A DNA stretch of 29,066 nucleotides from a virus: positions 1 through 29,066 of the IMG/VR virus record IMGVR_UViG_3300023116_000238; one strand, written 5' to 3'. The notes beneath the pieces are model-generated. The model saw only the letters and a list, made by a program, of their open reading frames with translations, searched no databases and was not told the origin of the DNA. The first letter of the stretch is position 1, and each line of letters begins with the position of its first letter. The position numbers and the translations under genes are program-made. Positions 9,001-15,328 of this stretch are shown piece after piece.

Positions 9001-11396
9001 GGTAAGTAATTCTTTGGGGACTTGGAATGGTCCAGTGTATTTTCGTACAGCGTGCCTTCACTATCGTCGCCAAGCAAATCGCCATCTCCAAAGTAAAAGT
9101 CCGGCGTAGCGGAAAACTCAATTGTGCCCCCGGGAGCATATAGCACGGCTGTTCCCGCCGCAATGTCGCTGTGCATAACATCCAATACTCGTACCCCCGC
9201 AGCCAGTTCATGTGCAGCGACAGGTAGCGTTTTATTGACAACAAGTGCGCTGCCGCTCAACGAAGTGTGAACAATCGCCCCAATAACGGCCGCCGTTTGA
9301 AATCCAGCGGTCGGTGCAGAAGAAAAAGTAAGAGTGGCGGGCGAATGGCTGATGGTCACTGTAATGGATGATAGCCCTGCTACCTCGGAACCAATGAATA
9401 CTTTGTCAGCAGTGGTCGTCGTTGCATCAGCGCCAAATGCTTTCGTGCTTTGCAAAGTAAGGACATTGGCCGCATAATTTGACACGAGGCGGGCTGTAGC
9501 AGCACGCTCAATTCCTGTGCCCCCGAAGTCAATCGCATTGTAGTGGACTTGTACAAAGGGCGGATAATCGTAATCTGCGAGCGTAGGGAGTTTGAGAATA
9601 GCAACCCGAGGTTGAGCAGAAGGAGTAAGGTGACGCGTATGCTCTTGACCTGTAGGGGAAGCATCCTGTAAACTCTTGAGAGCAAAATGCTGGGCGTCAA
9701 ATCCGGCCCCACCAATCGCCAACAAATCACGCTGAGTATCATCCACCCCGGCCATACCGTTTTCAACCAATTGTGTTGGAACAGAAGTGAATATAGCACT
9801 GGAAATAGGGAAATCGCCGACCCGTTCATGAAATGCAACTTCCGAGCCGGCTACAACTACATCCTTGATTTGCCCATATCGCCCGGCGAAAGTAGCCTCC
9901 ATAATTTGTGCAACGGCATCTACAGATTGTTCTACAAAGGCACTGCTCGGCTGCGGCAACATACCCATGAAAGGATGCCCACTCACATGATTGAGTATAT
10001 GCCGACCAGTATGTCCAATGAGAAAATTGTCACCCATGCGAGTGGTTGCAGAAAACTTCGTGTAATCGTTGTCTGTAATCGCCATCGTAGTTGAAAACAT
10101 AATACCGTGATTGCCAAAGTCACTTTCGTCAACAAGTACCTGTCCTTGACGGTGGGAAAACTGCGTACCCGTACCCGCTTTTTGATAGGTGTTATCAGTA
10201 CCAGTGTCCACAATACAGTCACCCGTTACGACAACTCCGATGCCCGAACTGTGCGTCATGAGTGCCCCTCGGCGACCTGTACTGGCGTTTGATGCAAAGT
10301 CCAAATGGATGCTCTCAAGCGTAATAGTACCCGTGGAAGCGTCTATTTCCATAATGCGCATACGCTCGGGTGCTTCTCGGTTGGGTACACCAGTATCACG
10401 ACTATACCCTAATGGATTGATAAGGAGGTTGTAAGAGGTGTGAGGAATAGAAACAGTAGACTGGGTACCGCTGGCGTCTACTCTTTTCACGGCATAATTT
10501 CCGGTTGACTGGGGCGGCGTGGTTAAATCCAACAGGACTTCGCCTTCTTTGCCGGTAAATGTGTCAATCAGTGTTTGTGCTGCTACTACTCCAATGTTCA
10601 CTACAGAAGATGCACCGGTCTGTACGGGTACAGAAGGGAGTTCAAGGACATGGGGGATGGGTTCTACGGGCTCTTCAAACCGCCATAATCCAAGCGTACT
10701 ATCAGTCTTGATAGGCATTTCAAAGCGCGAGGCAGCGTCCGATGCACCCCTTGACCAATGCACCGCTTCAATCACACCTCGGTATTCACCACCAGTTCCG
10801 CCAATGTATAAAGCAGAAGGATGCAGAACAACCTCATGGTCTTCCTTAAGTTCTTTGTAAGCCAATACATCTCCATTGATGGATAGCGAAAGGAAGCGAC
10901 TGTTGAAAGTGGCTGTAACCAACATCAATTCACGGTGACCTAAGTTCAAAGCCGTGAGGTCGTTTTTACCTTTGTCCTGTGCGTTGAAAGTGTCGTGAAT
11001 GTCATCACCGGGCAGGGGAAAGGTCACACCATCCCAATAGGCGATTTGCCCGTCCGGGCCAGTGACACTTTTCGCTGTACTCAAAGTGTAAGTGTTGATT
11101 GCTCCGTTTGCAATGTTCCGCAATTGAACTTGGAAGTGAGCGGGGCCGGGACTGGAAGGGCTGCCGACGATGAGGCGGCAGATGTTTTCCTGTTCCCACA
11201 CGATGCCCCCGGAGTCGGGGATAACCCACGCTTCAATTGTAAAAGCAGATAACGAGCCAAGTGTAGATTGATTATTCAAATCGCTACCTTGATGTATTTC
11301 ACCGAAATTGCGGCGAAAGTTCATACGAGGAACAGAAACACCGTCGGTTACACCGTTGAAAAACAGCGCATGACTGGGCTTCATCAACAGTGACAT
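1..11396 (-). CDS. Giant tail-tip / receptor-binding protein, 3' end missing
   Basis: The frame starting at an ATG that overlaps the previous stop (TAATG) stays open to the left edge: 3,798 complete codons plus two bases with no stop, checked triplet by triplet. An AGGGGTGA ribosome site precedes it. Residues 1-240 resemble a LamG/concanavalin A-like jelly roll: FTIEAWVIPD (52-61), SLSINGDVLAYKE (about 170-182), LYIGGTGGEYRG (from 196) and LWRFEEP (237-243). The rest is beta-rich and Gly/Asn/Thr/Ser/Asp-rich. It includes a His cluster AHHQHADF near 1960, a compact Cys/Trp-containing stretch near 2020-2070 (GASGRNFCVWLDASNAQ), and an amphipathic stretch near 3090-3110 (NAEELAAVLATAIN). No transmembrane segment or catalytic motif was recognised. 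It lies directly after two distal-tail-like genes, where hub, fibre and host-recognition proteins are encoded. LamG is a common carbohydrate- or protein-binding fold. Adhesion is inferred from fold and position; the existence of the ORF is certain. Confidence 0.9.
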   Translation of the reverse strand, partial: MSLLMKPSHALFFNGVTDGVSVPRMNFRRNFGEIHQGSDLNNQSTLGSLSAFTIEAWVIPDSGGIVWEQENICRLIVGSPSSPGPAHFQVQLRNIANGAINTYTLSTAKSVTGPDGQIAYWDGVTFPLPGDDIHDTFNAQDKGKNDLTALNLGHRELMLVTATFNSRFLSLSINGDVLAYKELKEDHEVVLHPSALYIGGTGGEYRGVIEAVHWSRGASDAASRFEMPIKTDSTLGLWRFEEPVEPIPHVLELPSVPVQTGASSVVNIGVVAAQTLIDTFTGKEGEVLLDLTTPPQSTGNYAVKRVDASGTQSTVSIPHTSYNLLINPLGYSRDTGVPNREAPERMRIMEIDASTGTITLESIHLDFASNASTGRRGALMTHSSGIGVVVTGDCIVDTGTDNTYQKAGTGTQFSHRQGQVLVDESDFGNHGIMFSTTMAITDNDYTKFSATTRMGDNFLIGHTGRHILNHVSGHPFMGMLPQPSSAFVEQSVDAVAQIMEATFAGRYGQIKDVVVAGSEVAFHERVGDFPISSAIFTSVPTQLVENGMAGVDDTQRDLLAIGGAGFDAQHFALKSLQDASPTGQEHTRHLTPSAQPRVAILKLPTLADYDYPPFVQVHYNAIDFGGTGIERAATARLVSNYAANVLTLQSTKAFGADATTTTADKVFIGSEVAGLSSITVTISHSPATLTFSSAPTAGFQTAAVIGAIVHTSLSGSALVVNKTLPVAAHELAAGVRVLDVMHSDIAAGTAVLYAPGGTIEFSATPDFYFGDGDLLGDDSEGTLYENTLDHSKSPKNYLPAHASDSPQSAPTGIPSAFYEDTSRPSYFHKVIISTADVENSDANIDTNGNYQAGFNYNRRSRTGVLVNNVAGYAAGTTVFTVNGVDATTVFDVGVPLFSLYGQRLGEVSAVTATSIAISSGSSAAVVHREELFFHPIPQSRYSRNQGTPINEVFDIVGHIGQGNHIQLVIQPTDRSRFNQLSKLVTLAEDPDTPNKVTVEYVVSRGKVIDFQSTMGSSSTTLRAHGLVADALSNSVNVKGDGAPDSFIVKEIMPGSPVVTMTMGGPGQGAINTKPTFDPSPLSRLGWSLRRDCVTKVSALGSTTISVVPLNNAATDLASWGTYCFGETGRVYLREAAATTDENASAYASAEYSSKTGSQFTFASGTGHRGTGKFVGFDGRELDSFAAWKTAVGIVVGNNLHVDDKFDEAAVVQDGTTINDRMFQSLNSVQHDYQLGTQYASTRAMVEIPLFKDFFFDNERDGVFPGPNNSMKLHLDATYTAPSWSPNPVGRRPGSVSPEDPPMHSAYSIPIVDKTHRQGTTISAEYDYTNRRVYVTDIKVFPDPDSVPTTVGNINGALRFRTAYTSNGHWFMYKSVNRSNGYLEVAGNAAADDNWAFSSDFKREFQVGLQLIPPLETENLNYKSIGDNPLVSSAGYEGRDSFYYDRANVMTQGGNIDYGLKQYVSAIEFKAGPTVNPHLPRIKNRRAKGIVASFSSPTLVLEDGTDFPLDITGDTDYAYRIEYYDIAAAGVKRAHYNVRTGNSLALVSIDAGFAPTAGTEITLIDVHAVTATYPEINTNYFLNTAWANPYCPGGLRSGDTVWMNMHYTNPHATEGLFCKSRGTLNEGEVWEGFLGGEGSLNAASRESLPLENFLIGNSCLETARNFVQHVNKTVELNYESLGLTDDIPVVAYLDPYQSTEEHARVLLYDVAHDREFIAFQDLWMQVQSSPAAVQIGVNNRGTGVQDVTDRTSGIDVAAGFPSQNRSFQPTTQSDFTEAAMAHGSTWNANVDVSTHPTGYHEHKPQVSSIMPRTQEAVHDADAANELHGQMLAGTNEHSTFFDTPDGTRVIPAFLSMKGIRSSPLDLSAHQEERLQHLPHWTDMDFVRRLAIDLGEVGVKEGVTDIEAAAKEVVRLINQAGAKNGRTHARRPADQYLGEGERFDLGKGEASVHTGDTKDPTAHHQHADFAVTGSTHDPSPFWNKETAFGSHDRGTHMGYLRAHLGRVVMDEKGEEGYSVVIHSTVPGASGRNFCVWLDASNAQAPYRPEFLIGHGGRFRNYWCQPNEKSGENMHAAPMPINKFGRPFAPITTLREYLPVDEVSDDYKNNLDYGPEIQSSSPLNTESTTEHATGRSLNSVVDSNFEPKSNGQVVISGLRVGSQATARINFGGITQAGIPGWAPDCSRWGYGPDGVNTRFDHIYGDNVQIGVNQHGLVNQGAGSYIPDDEIRPDKIGNGQMYGVRFTDHRSKPHTIRLVYRQYGQSFAGDLTHLPETLDDEIVIYFDDRDVGQGGFTVGRHMAGEGDVNGRYTGGTKQPFKGNLWNTYNSAAVGISISVEKDGSNDNLKFTLASPYDNSGSFTHTDILGYLGLPDSGLIQLSDVAGTGNNGEVYYYTSRSHEGKAGIGGANEHFLYGVKNIPSAYTSGKVTRIMSARMNFTSVLTDEVIASAVNFAIGMEDPNTDDVGATSFDCTGLYAPDGRTLAEWGVKPGAVRVKAHNPKHRVVPLRHFFESSITPDLGIQAAVADDELTALQISEGRRIDCGYLPKTLLTVTTKFRGPNANTATPIIVDSQNNMVRTEQWRQNLRGETFYRLPGDRIVPMVNSPMFEINNLNTGAGPYLETDNGNNEFLFLTCTPASDDSDSWGDPVIAWLGDSHWARIESAAGSNSAYRANIVDSSTDFLTTVAVNDIMLAHGNIRESRYTQGVRTKGSKHGEPLLYFRGAKASPDRWVPLYFGGGFSGVTVDINDGTENDYSEFYTHPYAGGPTGASGLQNVGEIAGAYALLDANAMLAMFPGTPYLNQHNGRNHMPFFNQDAMLSPDLDAGNNTSAAHTGVTYTDGGFTVNCARPSPIVIRFGHPHARYNSTPQAEDSTTYLIFGPGQAVPHNFATFEPQLSDIIQTGNGYSSVPTAHPVAGNSLLPNTITHGDASISGFDALLPPTKEYQSNNAQGYNFVLNWEPTKGFPNATYYGQVAGEGRYYDNQLGASSPPPNAHPLNEVFANVSGVYMGHGTIPTTLASACVWHMDGGYHPGGHFLDNHIIRNIKHPQSNTRLATGSGASQNPSVFRVASALAKAYLNTFGSEDDMGHIDNVFIVDATRCQNAEELAAVLATAINTFPGKEPLKAIGGTFLPSMQHAAKQDRYGWVTMDVGTYTEESAGPTAATITTGATIPTTLPQYGWLRISDGSLSAFAPYVSYAGSTFTLGQNSYTSNTNMVDPVTKLAVAASTVNGPDVKLYVWTKAGTHRYNNSNESIDERTQVHFNGLLDAVDRTKPVGAVGWAGERYSFLNSLEIGSSATFGAGLGAWHPFLGFSPYGSAESCLGTVSPHGSIDTVTALWSESCVHGLASRHLIAVTHESELPLIAKTDRDGIIAMGDWLDVKRSGTLANAGTIAWDAEKLHNKDRYVSHATAGPHVEAIMVNTTTAFPQKAASYPAVGVEAYWHAQVTAASQIGRGDACHSPTGDLFWDKSVVPMSELHEDYPTYGVECEGVTTKSQYYGTSEGLYKYYDGRQAARNFLEEHIVWKRMDGGNLTLPASNARGLGMTPWVVRKDGSAYKTVGEKILGNNRFSFESTNSAMFPLIQAQELAHPQLEMNYPLVESALKIPNEELQFQSALVTDDTGQEHRLEGGSPLGTIIYDFRHVSDRDIEGLAPSLAGSGVSPNMRIRLPLANEIPGNIIVRPGFDRIQAYQTETMGSGGLMHPSQGEGAVKDTFANTYDSPRLWPTWENNGWEHLSQDGVDVSNDRLAFPNSSTHGWQQHTDNAPLKTAYEPHDRALHFHVTKMGATMTHRYDVDELTF

Positions 11397-12670
11397 TAGT
11401 TCACCCCTATTACATGGTCAGCACTTATCACTTGTAAATCAAACTGATAATAATTGTCGGCTCCCTCTTTGGTTAAATGTAGCGACTCGGGAATGACTGA
11501 TATGCCCCCGGTGTTGGTGGTGCCAGCGCCGCCCAACTTAGCCCAAGCATCACCGAGTACATCCGTGCCTCCAATGTCAAACGGAAAGACAAAATCGGCT
11601 ACACTTTCAAAAGTAGCGAAAACTGGACCGTCATCGGTCACAGGAGCAATTTCCATTGGACGAGTGCTCGGTCGCTGATTGCCGAGCGAGCCCTTATCAA
11701 GCGGTGTAACTTTGCCGGATGTCAAGAAAAAATTGCGAACGGTTGGGGAAATCTCGTTGGAGGTAATGAGGGAATTGTAGGGTATTTGGATGCCCCTCAG
11801 CAAGTCTTTGTCCTTGGTACTATTGGAAAGTAGTCCAAGGAGATTTTGCGCTTTGTCTCCTGCACTCATCCCTTTTGAACTACCTACTTGAGATGAATTG
11901 AGCACAATTCCATTAAGAGGCCATCTGTAAAATGTGGGTGAACTAATTCTAAACATTGGTGTGTGGCTGGTTGATGAATTGACAAACACATCCTGTATTT
12001 GGATTACAGAACCGTTCACCGTTACTGAAAATGCGTCTGCTACCCGCTTGCCTCCAAGGCCGTCACAACTGCCTATTTTTGTAATCTCAGTTGTCAACTG
12101 CAACGCGTCTTGAATAATGAGGGCCAGTGTGCTTGCCGGATTACCGTTATCCGGATTGAAAAGGACACCACCAATAGGGACATTGATTCGGACTTGGTTA
12201 CTGTTCTCGGCCAATGCATAGGCCGGGTCTACTGAGGGTGATGCAACGCCCCCTGCCCTGTTTGACACATTGCTATTGAAAACCAACACAAGTTGATTAC
12301 CACTACTTGTACAGATGGGAGAACGAAAGTTCCAATACACTGGCTTTAAATGAAGCCTTGCTGTTTGCAGAAGGCTCTCAACACTTGCATAAGCACTTGA
12401 AGCGGCCGGGACGGTGGTAGGGTAATACCGAATATCCCACAATATAGACGAAGGCTTTGTAGAAGGTGTACCGCCGATTGGGTCGTCTTGGATGATGCCG
12501 CGAATGCTCACTACAACTTGAGGTATGTTCGTGTCAATCGCCACTCGGTATGCGTCAAGAGGAACAGGGAAGGCTGCAACAGTGCGCTCTACGGCAATGG
12601 TAATATCAAGGGCATCCACATGCACGACATGTGGGGACGCCTCACCAAAAACCAACCTCAGCGGAATCAT
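11396..12670 (-). CDS. Distal-tail / hub-like protein, smaller paralogue
   Basis: A 424-residue protein, ATG start preceded by GTGAGG that overlaps the upstream stop; its own stop overlaps the start of the giant tail gene. Residues about 1-65 look like a tube/barrel beta domain (VHVDALDITIAVERTV, then QVVVSIRGIIQDD). The central part is beta-rich and contains a helix LALIIQDALQLTTEI. The C-terminal third is clearly related to the preceding gene's product: SAGDKAQNLLGLLSNS near 267, RGIQIPYNS followed by NFFLTSGK, and a final strand YYQFDLQVISADHVIG. I do not recognise an exact family. Position between a tape-measure-like gene and the large adhesin suggests a distal tail or baseplate hub ring component that anchors the giant protein. 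The duplication is seen in the sequence; the structural role is inferred. Confidence 0.75.
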   Translation of the reverse strand: MIPLRLVFGEASPHVVHVDALDITIAVERTVAAFPVPLDAYRVAIDTNIPQVVVSIRGIIQDDPIGGTPSTKPSSILWDIRYYPTTVPAASSAYASVESLLQTARLHLKPVYWNFRSPICTSSGNQLVLVFNSNVSNRAGGVASPSVDPAYALAENSNQVRINVPIGGVLFNPDNGNPASTLALIIQDALQLTTEITKIGSCDGLGGKRVADAFSVTVNGSVIQIQDVFVNSSTSHTPMFRISSPTFYRWPLNGIVLNSSQVGSSKGMSAGDKAQNLLGLLSNSTKDKDLLRGIQIPYNSLITSNEISPTVRNFFLTSGKVTPLDKGSLGNQRPSTRPMEIAPVTDDGPVFATFESVADFVFPFDIGGTDVLGDAWAKLGGAGTTNTGGISVIPESLHLTKEGADNYYQFDLQVISADHVIGVN

Positions 12671-12679
12671 GATTTTGCC

Positions 12680-14335
12680 TCACAGAATAAAGTCGGATGC
12701 AATCATTTGCAAACGGAAGTTGTAAACATTGGACTGCGCTTGGTGCTCAAGTTGCAAATCGGTGATAATGGCCTTGATACCTTTCGTCCTTGCCCCATTG
12801 TGTGTGGGGCTAAATGCATCACTGGCAGGGTAAGTGTTGGCTGTCGCCAATTTGTAACTGGTTGACAGGTTTTTACCGTGGGTAATGAAAAAGTTGCGTT
12901 GCTCAAATGCTTCGGAAACAGATGTGACAGAGGAGTCATAGGGGATTTGAACACCGAGAATGTAATCGCCTTTGTTGCTTTCACTATACCCTCGTAAACC
13001 TTCAATGAACTCCTTTACAAGTGGTGAACTTAAATCACTATTGGGCTGAAAGTTTTGACTGTTAGCAACAATTCCCAAAAGGTCTTGCGCTTTATCGCCC
13101 GCAGACTTGACTTTTTTTCCGGCTCGCCCACCAATAAAACCAGTAGACTCAAACGAAACTGCAAGAGGTATAGTATCTCTCATTACCCCCTCCAAGGCAC
13201 CGAAAGCGACATCTGTTTTTTGTTTAATTGTGATGAAAGTTTGACCGCCACCTGTACCTGTTGACACAACTGTTTCGTACACATCGCCCACATCCCGACC
13301 ACCCAGCGCATCTACATCACGGGAACACATCCCTCCGACCGTTGCAGGTGACATGCTTGTAAGTGCATTGCTGACAATGTGTGTCAACACTTCCGCAGGA
13401 CCGGTACCCCCTCCAATATCGCGGGCTGCGCCATTTTTGAAGGCGGGAGCAGTTTGGTCAAAAATGTGCTTGACAGGTATAGCCACTACAGGTAAGTTGT
13501 CGCTGAAAACAGAGTAGTAGGTTAGATGAGGGGCTTTGAGTATTTTGACAGCGTGTCCAGCAATTGGGGTCGTGATGGAATCATTCCATAGCGTAATGCT
13601 ACTGGAGGTTACACTTTTAACGGCCCCAAAGAGGTTTGCAGCAGACCCGTTCCCGGTAATAGAAAATGAAGTAGCCTGTGCAAGAGTCGTTTCAAACCAT
13701 TCCCTCGGGTCGCCTCCTGTCACGCTAATGGTGCGAGTTGAACTGCTGTAACTGGCAACACGGAGATTCGTCGTCCGGAAGCGATTGATGTACGCATACG
13801 GCTCTTGAACTGACCCGCTGCGCCTGCTATCAAAGACAAAGCGGATGTGGCGACTCCCTACAGGTTCATCTGTTTTGTACCAATACCCAACAGGCATGTC
13901 AAAATATTTGCCGTGTAGGGCATTGAGGTACGCAACATGGTCATTATCGGGAGTATTAGGTGGAAAAGTAGGCAAGGTGTGTCCAACTCCTCCGAAATTA
14001 AAGAAGCCCGAAAAGCCTTGACCGCCACTTGACGACGGGGGGAATAGGTTGGATTGCCCATTGCCCGGAGGGTCGGCGAAAGGAAGTTCGTTACCGAAGT
14101 CCATAGTAGCCGTAGCGAACTCGGACTTTTCTTGACCTTTATCGTCCGCAAAGGTCCCCTCCATCTCTACAACTACCTCAGCCATGTTCGGCTCAATCCC
14201 GAACTTAGCACCGTCGGTGAACTGAGTAGTAATGGCGGACGAGCGACGGTCTACTGTAAACTCAACCTTGTGAGCGTACAAATCAATGGTGTCGCCGTCT
14301 TCTCGCACAAGTCGGACCGGTAGTTGGTTGGCCAT
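12680..14335 (-). CDS. Distal-tail / hub-like protein, larger paralogue
   Basis: A 551-residue protein with ATG start; GAGGT lies nine bases upstream, beside the previous gene's stop. The N-terminus (LVREDGDTIDLYAHKVEFTV, then AEVVVEMEGTFADD) has the strand pattern seen in tail-tube-fold and Dit-type ring proteins. A Gly/Pro/Phe-rich loop follows near residues 90-130 (SSSGGQGFSGFFNFGG). The C-terminal third carries SAGDKAQDLLGIVANSQ near 411, LGVQIPYDSSVTS, NFFITHGK and a last strand VYNFRLQMIASDFIL. All are shared with the next gene's product, which is 127 residues shorter. The extra length lies before the shared core. Likely a ring or hub protein at the tail end, possibly forming alternating or stacked rings with its paralogue. 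The family name is uncertain. Confidence 0.75.
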   Translation of the reverse strand: MANQLPVRLVREDGDTIDLYAHKVEFTVDRRSSAITTQFTDGAKFGIEPNMAEVVVEMEGTFADDKGQEKSEFATATMDFGNELPFADPPGNGQSNLFPPSSSGGQGFSGFFNFGGVGHTLPTFPPNTPDNDHVAYLNALHGKYFDMPVGYWYKTDEPVGSRHIRFVFDSRRSGSVQEPYAYINRFRTTNLRVASYSSSTRTISVTGGDPREWFETTLAQATSFSITGNGSAANLFGAVKSVTSSSITLWNDSITTPIAGHAVKILKAPHLTYYSVFSDNLPVVAIPVKHIFDQTAPAFKNGAARDIGGGTGPAEVLTHIVSNALTSMSPATVGGMCSRDVDALGGRDVGDVYETVVSTGTGGGQTFITIKQKTDVAFGALEGVMRDTIPLAVSFESTGFIGGRAGKKVKSAGDKAQDLLGIVANSQNFQPNSDLSSPLVKEFIEGLRGYSESNKGDYILGVQIPYDSSVTSVSEAFEQRNFFITHGKNLSTSYKLATANTYPASDAFSPTHNGARTKGIKAIITDLQLEHQAQSNVYNFRLQMIASDFIL

Positions 14336-14336
14336 T

Positions 14337-14798
14337 TCAAATACCTCTACTCACTCCACTGTTTTGCAACGAGCCGCCCATTTTTGAACGAAGTTGCTTG
14401 GACACCATAGCCCCAAGTTCTTCTGCTAACTTCTTCTTATCGCTACGGTCGGTGATACCGGAAACATCAATTTTGATGGCCCCAATGTTGACATTTTGGT
14501 TTTGTTCTACTGGGCCGGCTGATTGGGTTTGCACGGCAGTATCGGCTTGCTGAGGAGGTCGGAAGGCTGTTTGCTGCGCCTCTTCCAATACGCTTTGAAC
14601 ATTCCGCATAGGCTCAATGCTCTGCATTTGCCGAAGAGCCTCACGCAAATCACGAGTCCGAGTGTGCGAGACATTCATAATACGGTTGAAGCCGCTGAGT
14701 TCGTCTCGTAGCCGAGACATGTTCTTGGTAGAGTCTTCGCTAAACTCCGCAAAACGCCGCATGGAATCAACCGTGCGCGGGTCAAGGTTCTCATCCAT
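14337..14798 (-). CDS. Miniature tape-measure-like protein
   Basis: A 153-residue protein, ATG start with GGAGTGA about eight bases upstream, overlapping the preceding stop. Residues about 1-75 are charged and heptad-like (FAEFSEDSTKNMSRLRDEL, LREALRQMQSIEPM), predicted helical coiled coil. A Pro/Gln-rich linker follows (RPPQQADTAVQTQ). Residues about 105-140 read IGAIKIDVSGITDRSDKKKL then AEELGAMVSKQL, a strand-then-helix pattern that I associate with the C-terminal end of long tape measure proteins. It sits right after the chaperone-like pair and before the distal tail genes, exactly the tape measure slot. Ordinary tape measures are many hundreds of residues. It could be a true short tape measure, a C-terminal fragment of one, or a tail-tip cap. 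Confidence 0.55.
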   Translation of the reverse strand: MDENLDPRTVDSMRRFAEFSEDSTKNMSRLRDELSGFNRIMNVSHTRTRDLREALRQMQSIEPMRNVQSVLEEAQQTAFRPPQQADTAVQTQSAGPVEQNQNVNIGAIKIDVSGITDRSDKKKLAEELGAMVSKQLRSKMGGSLQNSGVSRGI

Positions 14799-14804
14799 GA
14801 TTCA

Positions 14805-15071
14805 TCACTCCAACGGGGGCACATAATCGTAGCCCAAGTAAACAGCATCATCTCGCTGTGCCTCTTGCTTTTTCCTCATCACCACTGCCCAAGCGAGCAG
14901 TTGCCGTGCGTCCTGTGGTCCCAGTTCCCTCACTTCTTTCAGCCCCATGTTGTAATGTGTCATCAGCAAGTATTCGTTCCCTTCTCTCTGTAAGCGAAGC
15001 CAGTCGTCTGCTCGTTTACCAGCGATGTAATTTACAATGTCGCTGACTTCGCCTCCCGAAAACTGAGCCAT
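14805..15071 (-). CDS. Putative tail assembly chaperone, downstream partner
   Basis: An 88-residue, mostly helical protein (VSDIVNYIAGKRADDWLRLQ, LLAWAVVMRKKQEAQRDDA) ending YVPPLE. It starts at an ATG inside the 3' end of the preceding gene, overlapping it by 40 bases, and lies in the -1 frame relative to it. Two small overlapping genes between tail tube and tape measure, related by -1, are the usual arrangement of the lambda G/GT-type chaperones, which coat the tape measure during tail assembly. The -1 frame is also open for at least 30 codons upstream of the ATG, so a frameshift fusion is possible. However, I found no X-XXY-YYZ slippery heptamer in the overlap. Independent, coupled translation is the simpler reading. 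Function rests on position and size only. Confidence 0.6.
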   Translation of the reverse strand: MAQFSGGEVSDIVNYIAGKRADDWLRLQREGNEYLLMTHYNMGLKEVRELGPQDARQLLAWAVVMRKKQEAQRDDAVYLGYDYVPPLE

Positions 15072-15328
15072 TCCACAACTTGGTCGGGATGAGGCACCAG
15101 TTCCCTCAACGCCATACCTTCGGTGATGGTCAAATCCTTCAAAGAAATGTTGTCGGGGACATCAAGCCACATCTCAAATGCAGCCAGCCAGTATTGAACG
15201 AGATTGAACTCGGGTGCAGAAAACAATGTTGCAAGTGACTGAACTTCAAAGAAAGTCGGCTCACGAACACCGACCTCTACAGCCTTTTCATCAATGTTAA
15301 TTTTCGTTTTCTTGGTTTTCCTCGTCAT
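15032..15328 (-). CDS. Putative tail assembly chaperone, upstream partner
   Basis: About 98 residues from ATG at 15328; a GTG two codons earlier (15334) is an alternative. A basic N-terminus (TRKTKKTKINIDEKAVEV) resembles the start of many tail chaperones, which often begin with a lysine-rich strand derived from a substrate-mimicking segment. A compact helical body follows (FFEVQSLATLFSAPEFNLVQ, WLAAFEMWLDVPDNISLKDL, DQVVEWLSFREAKSATL). It overlaps the acidic small gene upstream by about 30 bases and the next chaperone candidate by 40. Its place between the tail tube and the tape-measure-like gene supports the call. I recognise no sequence motif that proves it. Confidence 0.6.
   Translation of the reverse strand: MTRKTKKTKINIDEKAVEVGVREPTFFEVQSLATLFSAPEFNLVQYWLAAFEMWLDVPDNISLKDLTITEGMALRELVPHPDQVVEWLSFREAKSATL

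Noticed and set aside
9380-9838. Minus-strand alternative frame of 152 codons inside the giant gene
   Set aside because: It overlaps the giant frame in another phase and has no ribosome site or recognisable product.
15060-15085. AGTTTTC in the chaperone overlap as a -1 slippery heptamer
   Set aside because: Read in the zero frame it is AGT-TTT-CGG, which does not allow tandem re-pairing by the standard rule.
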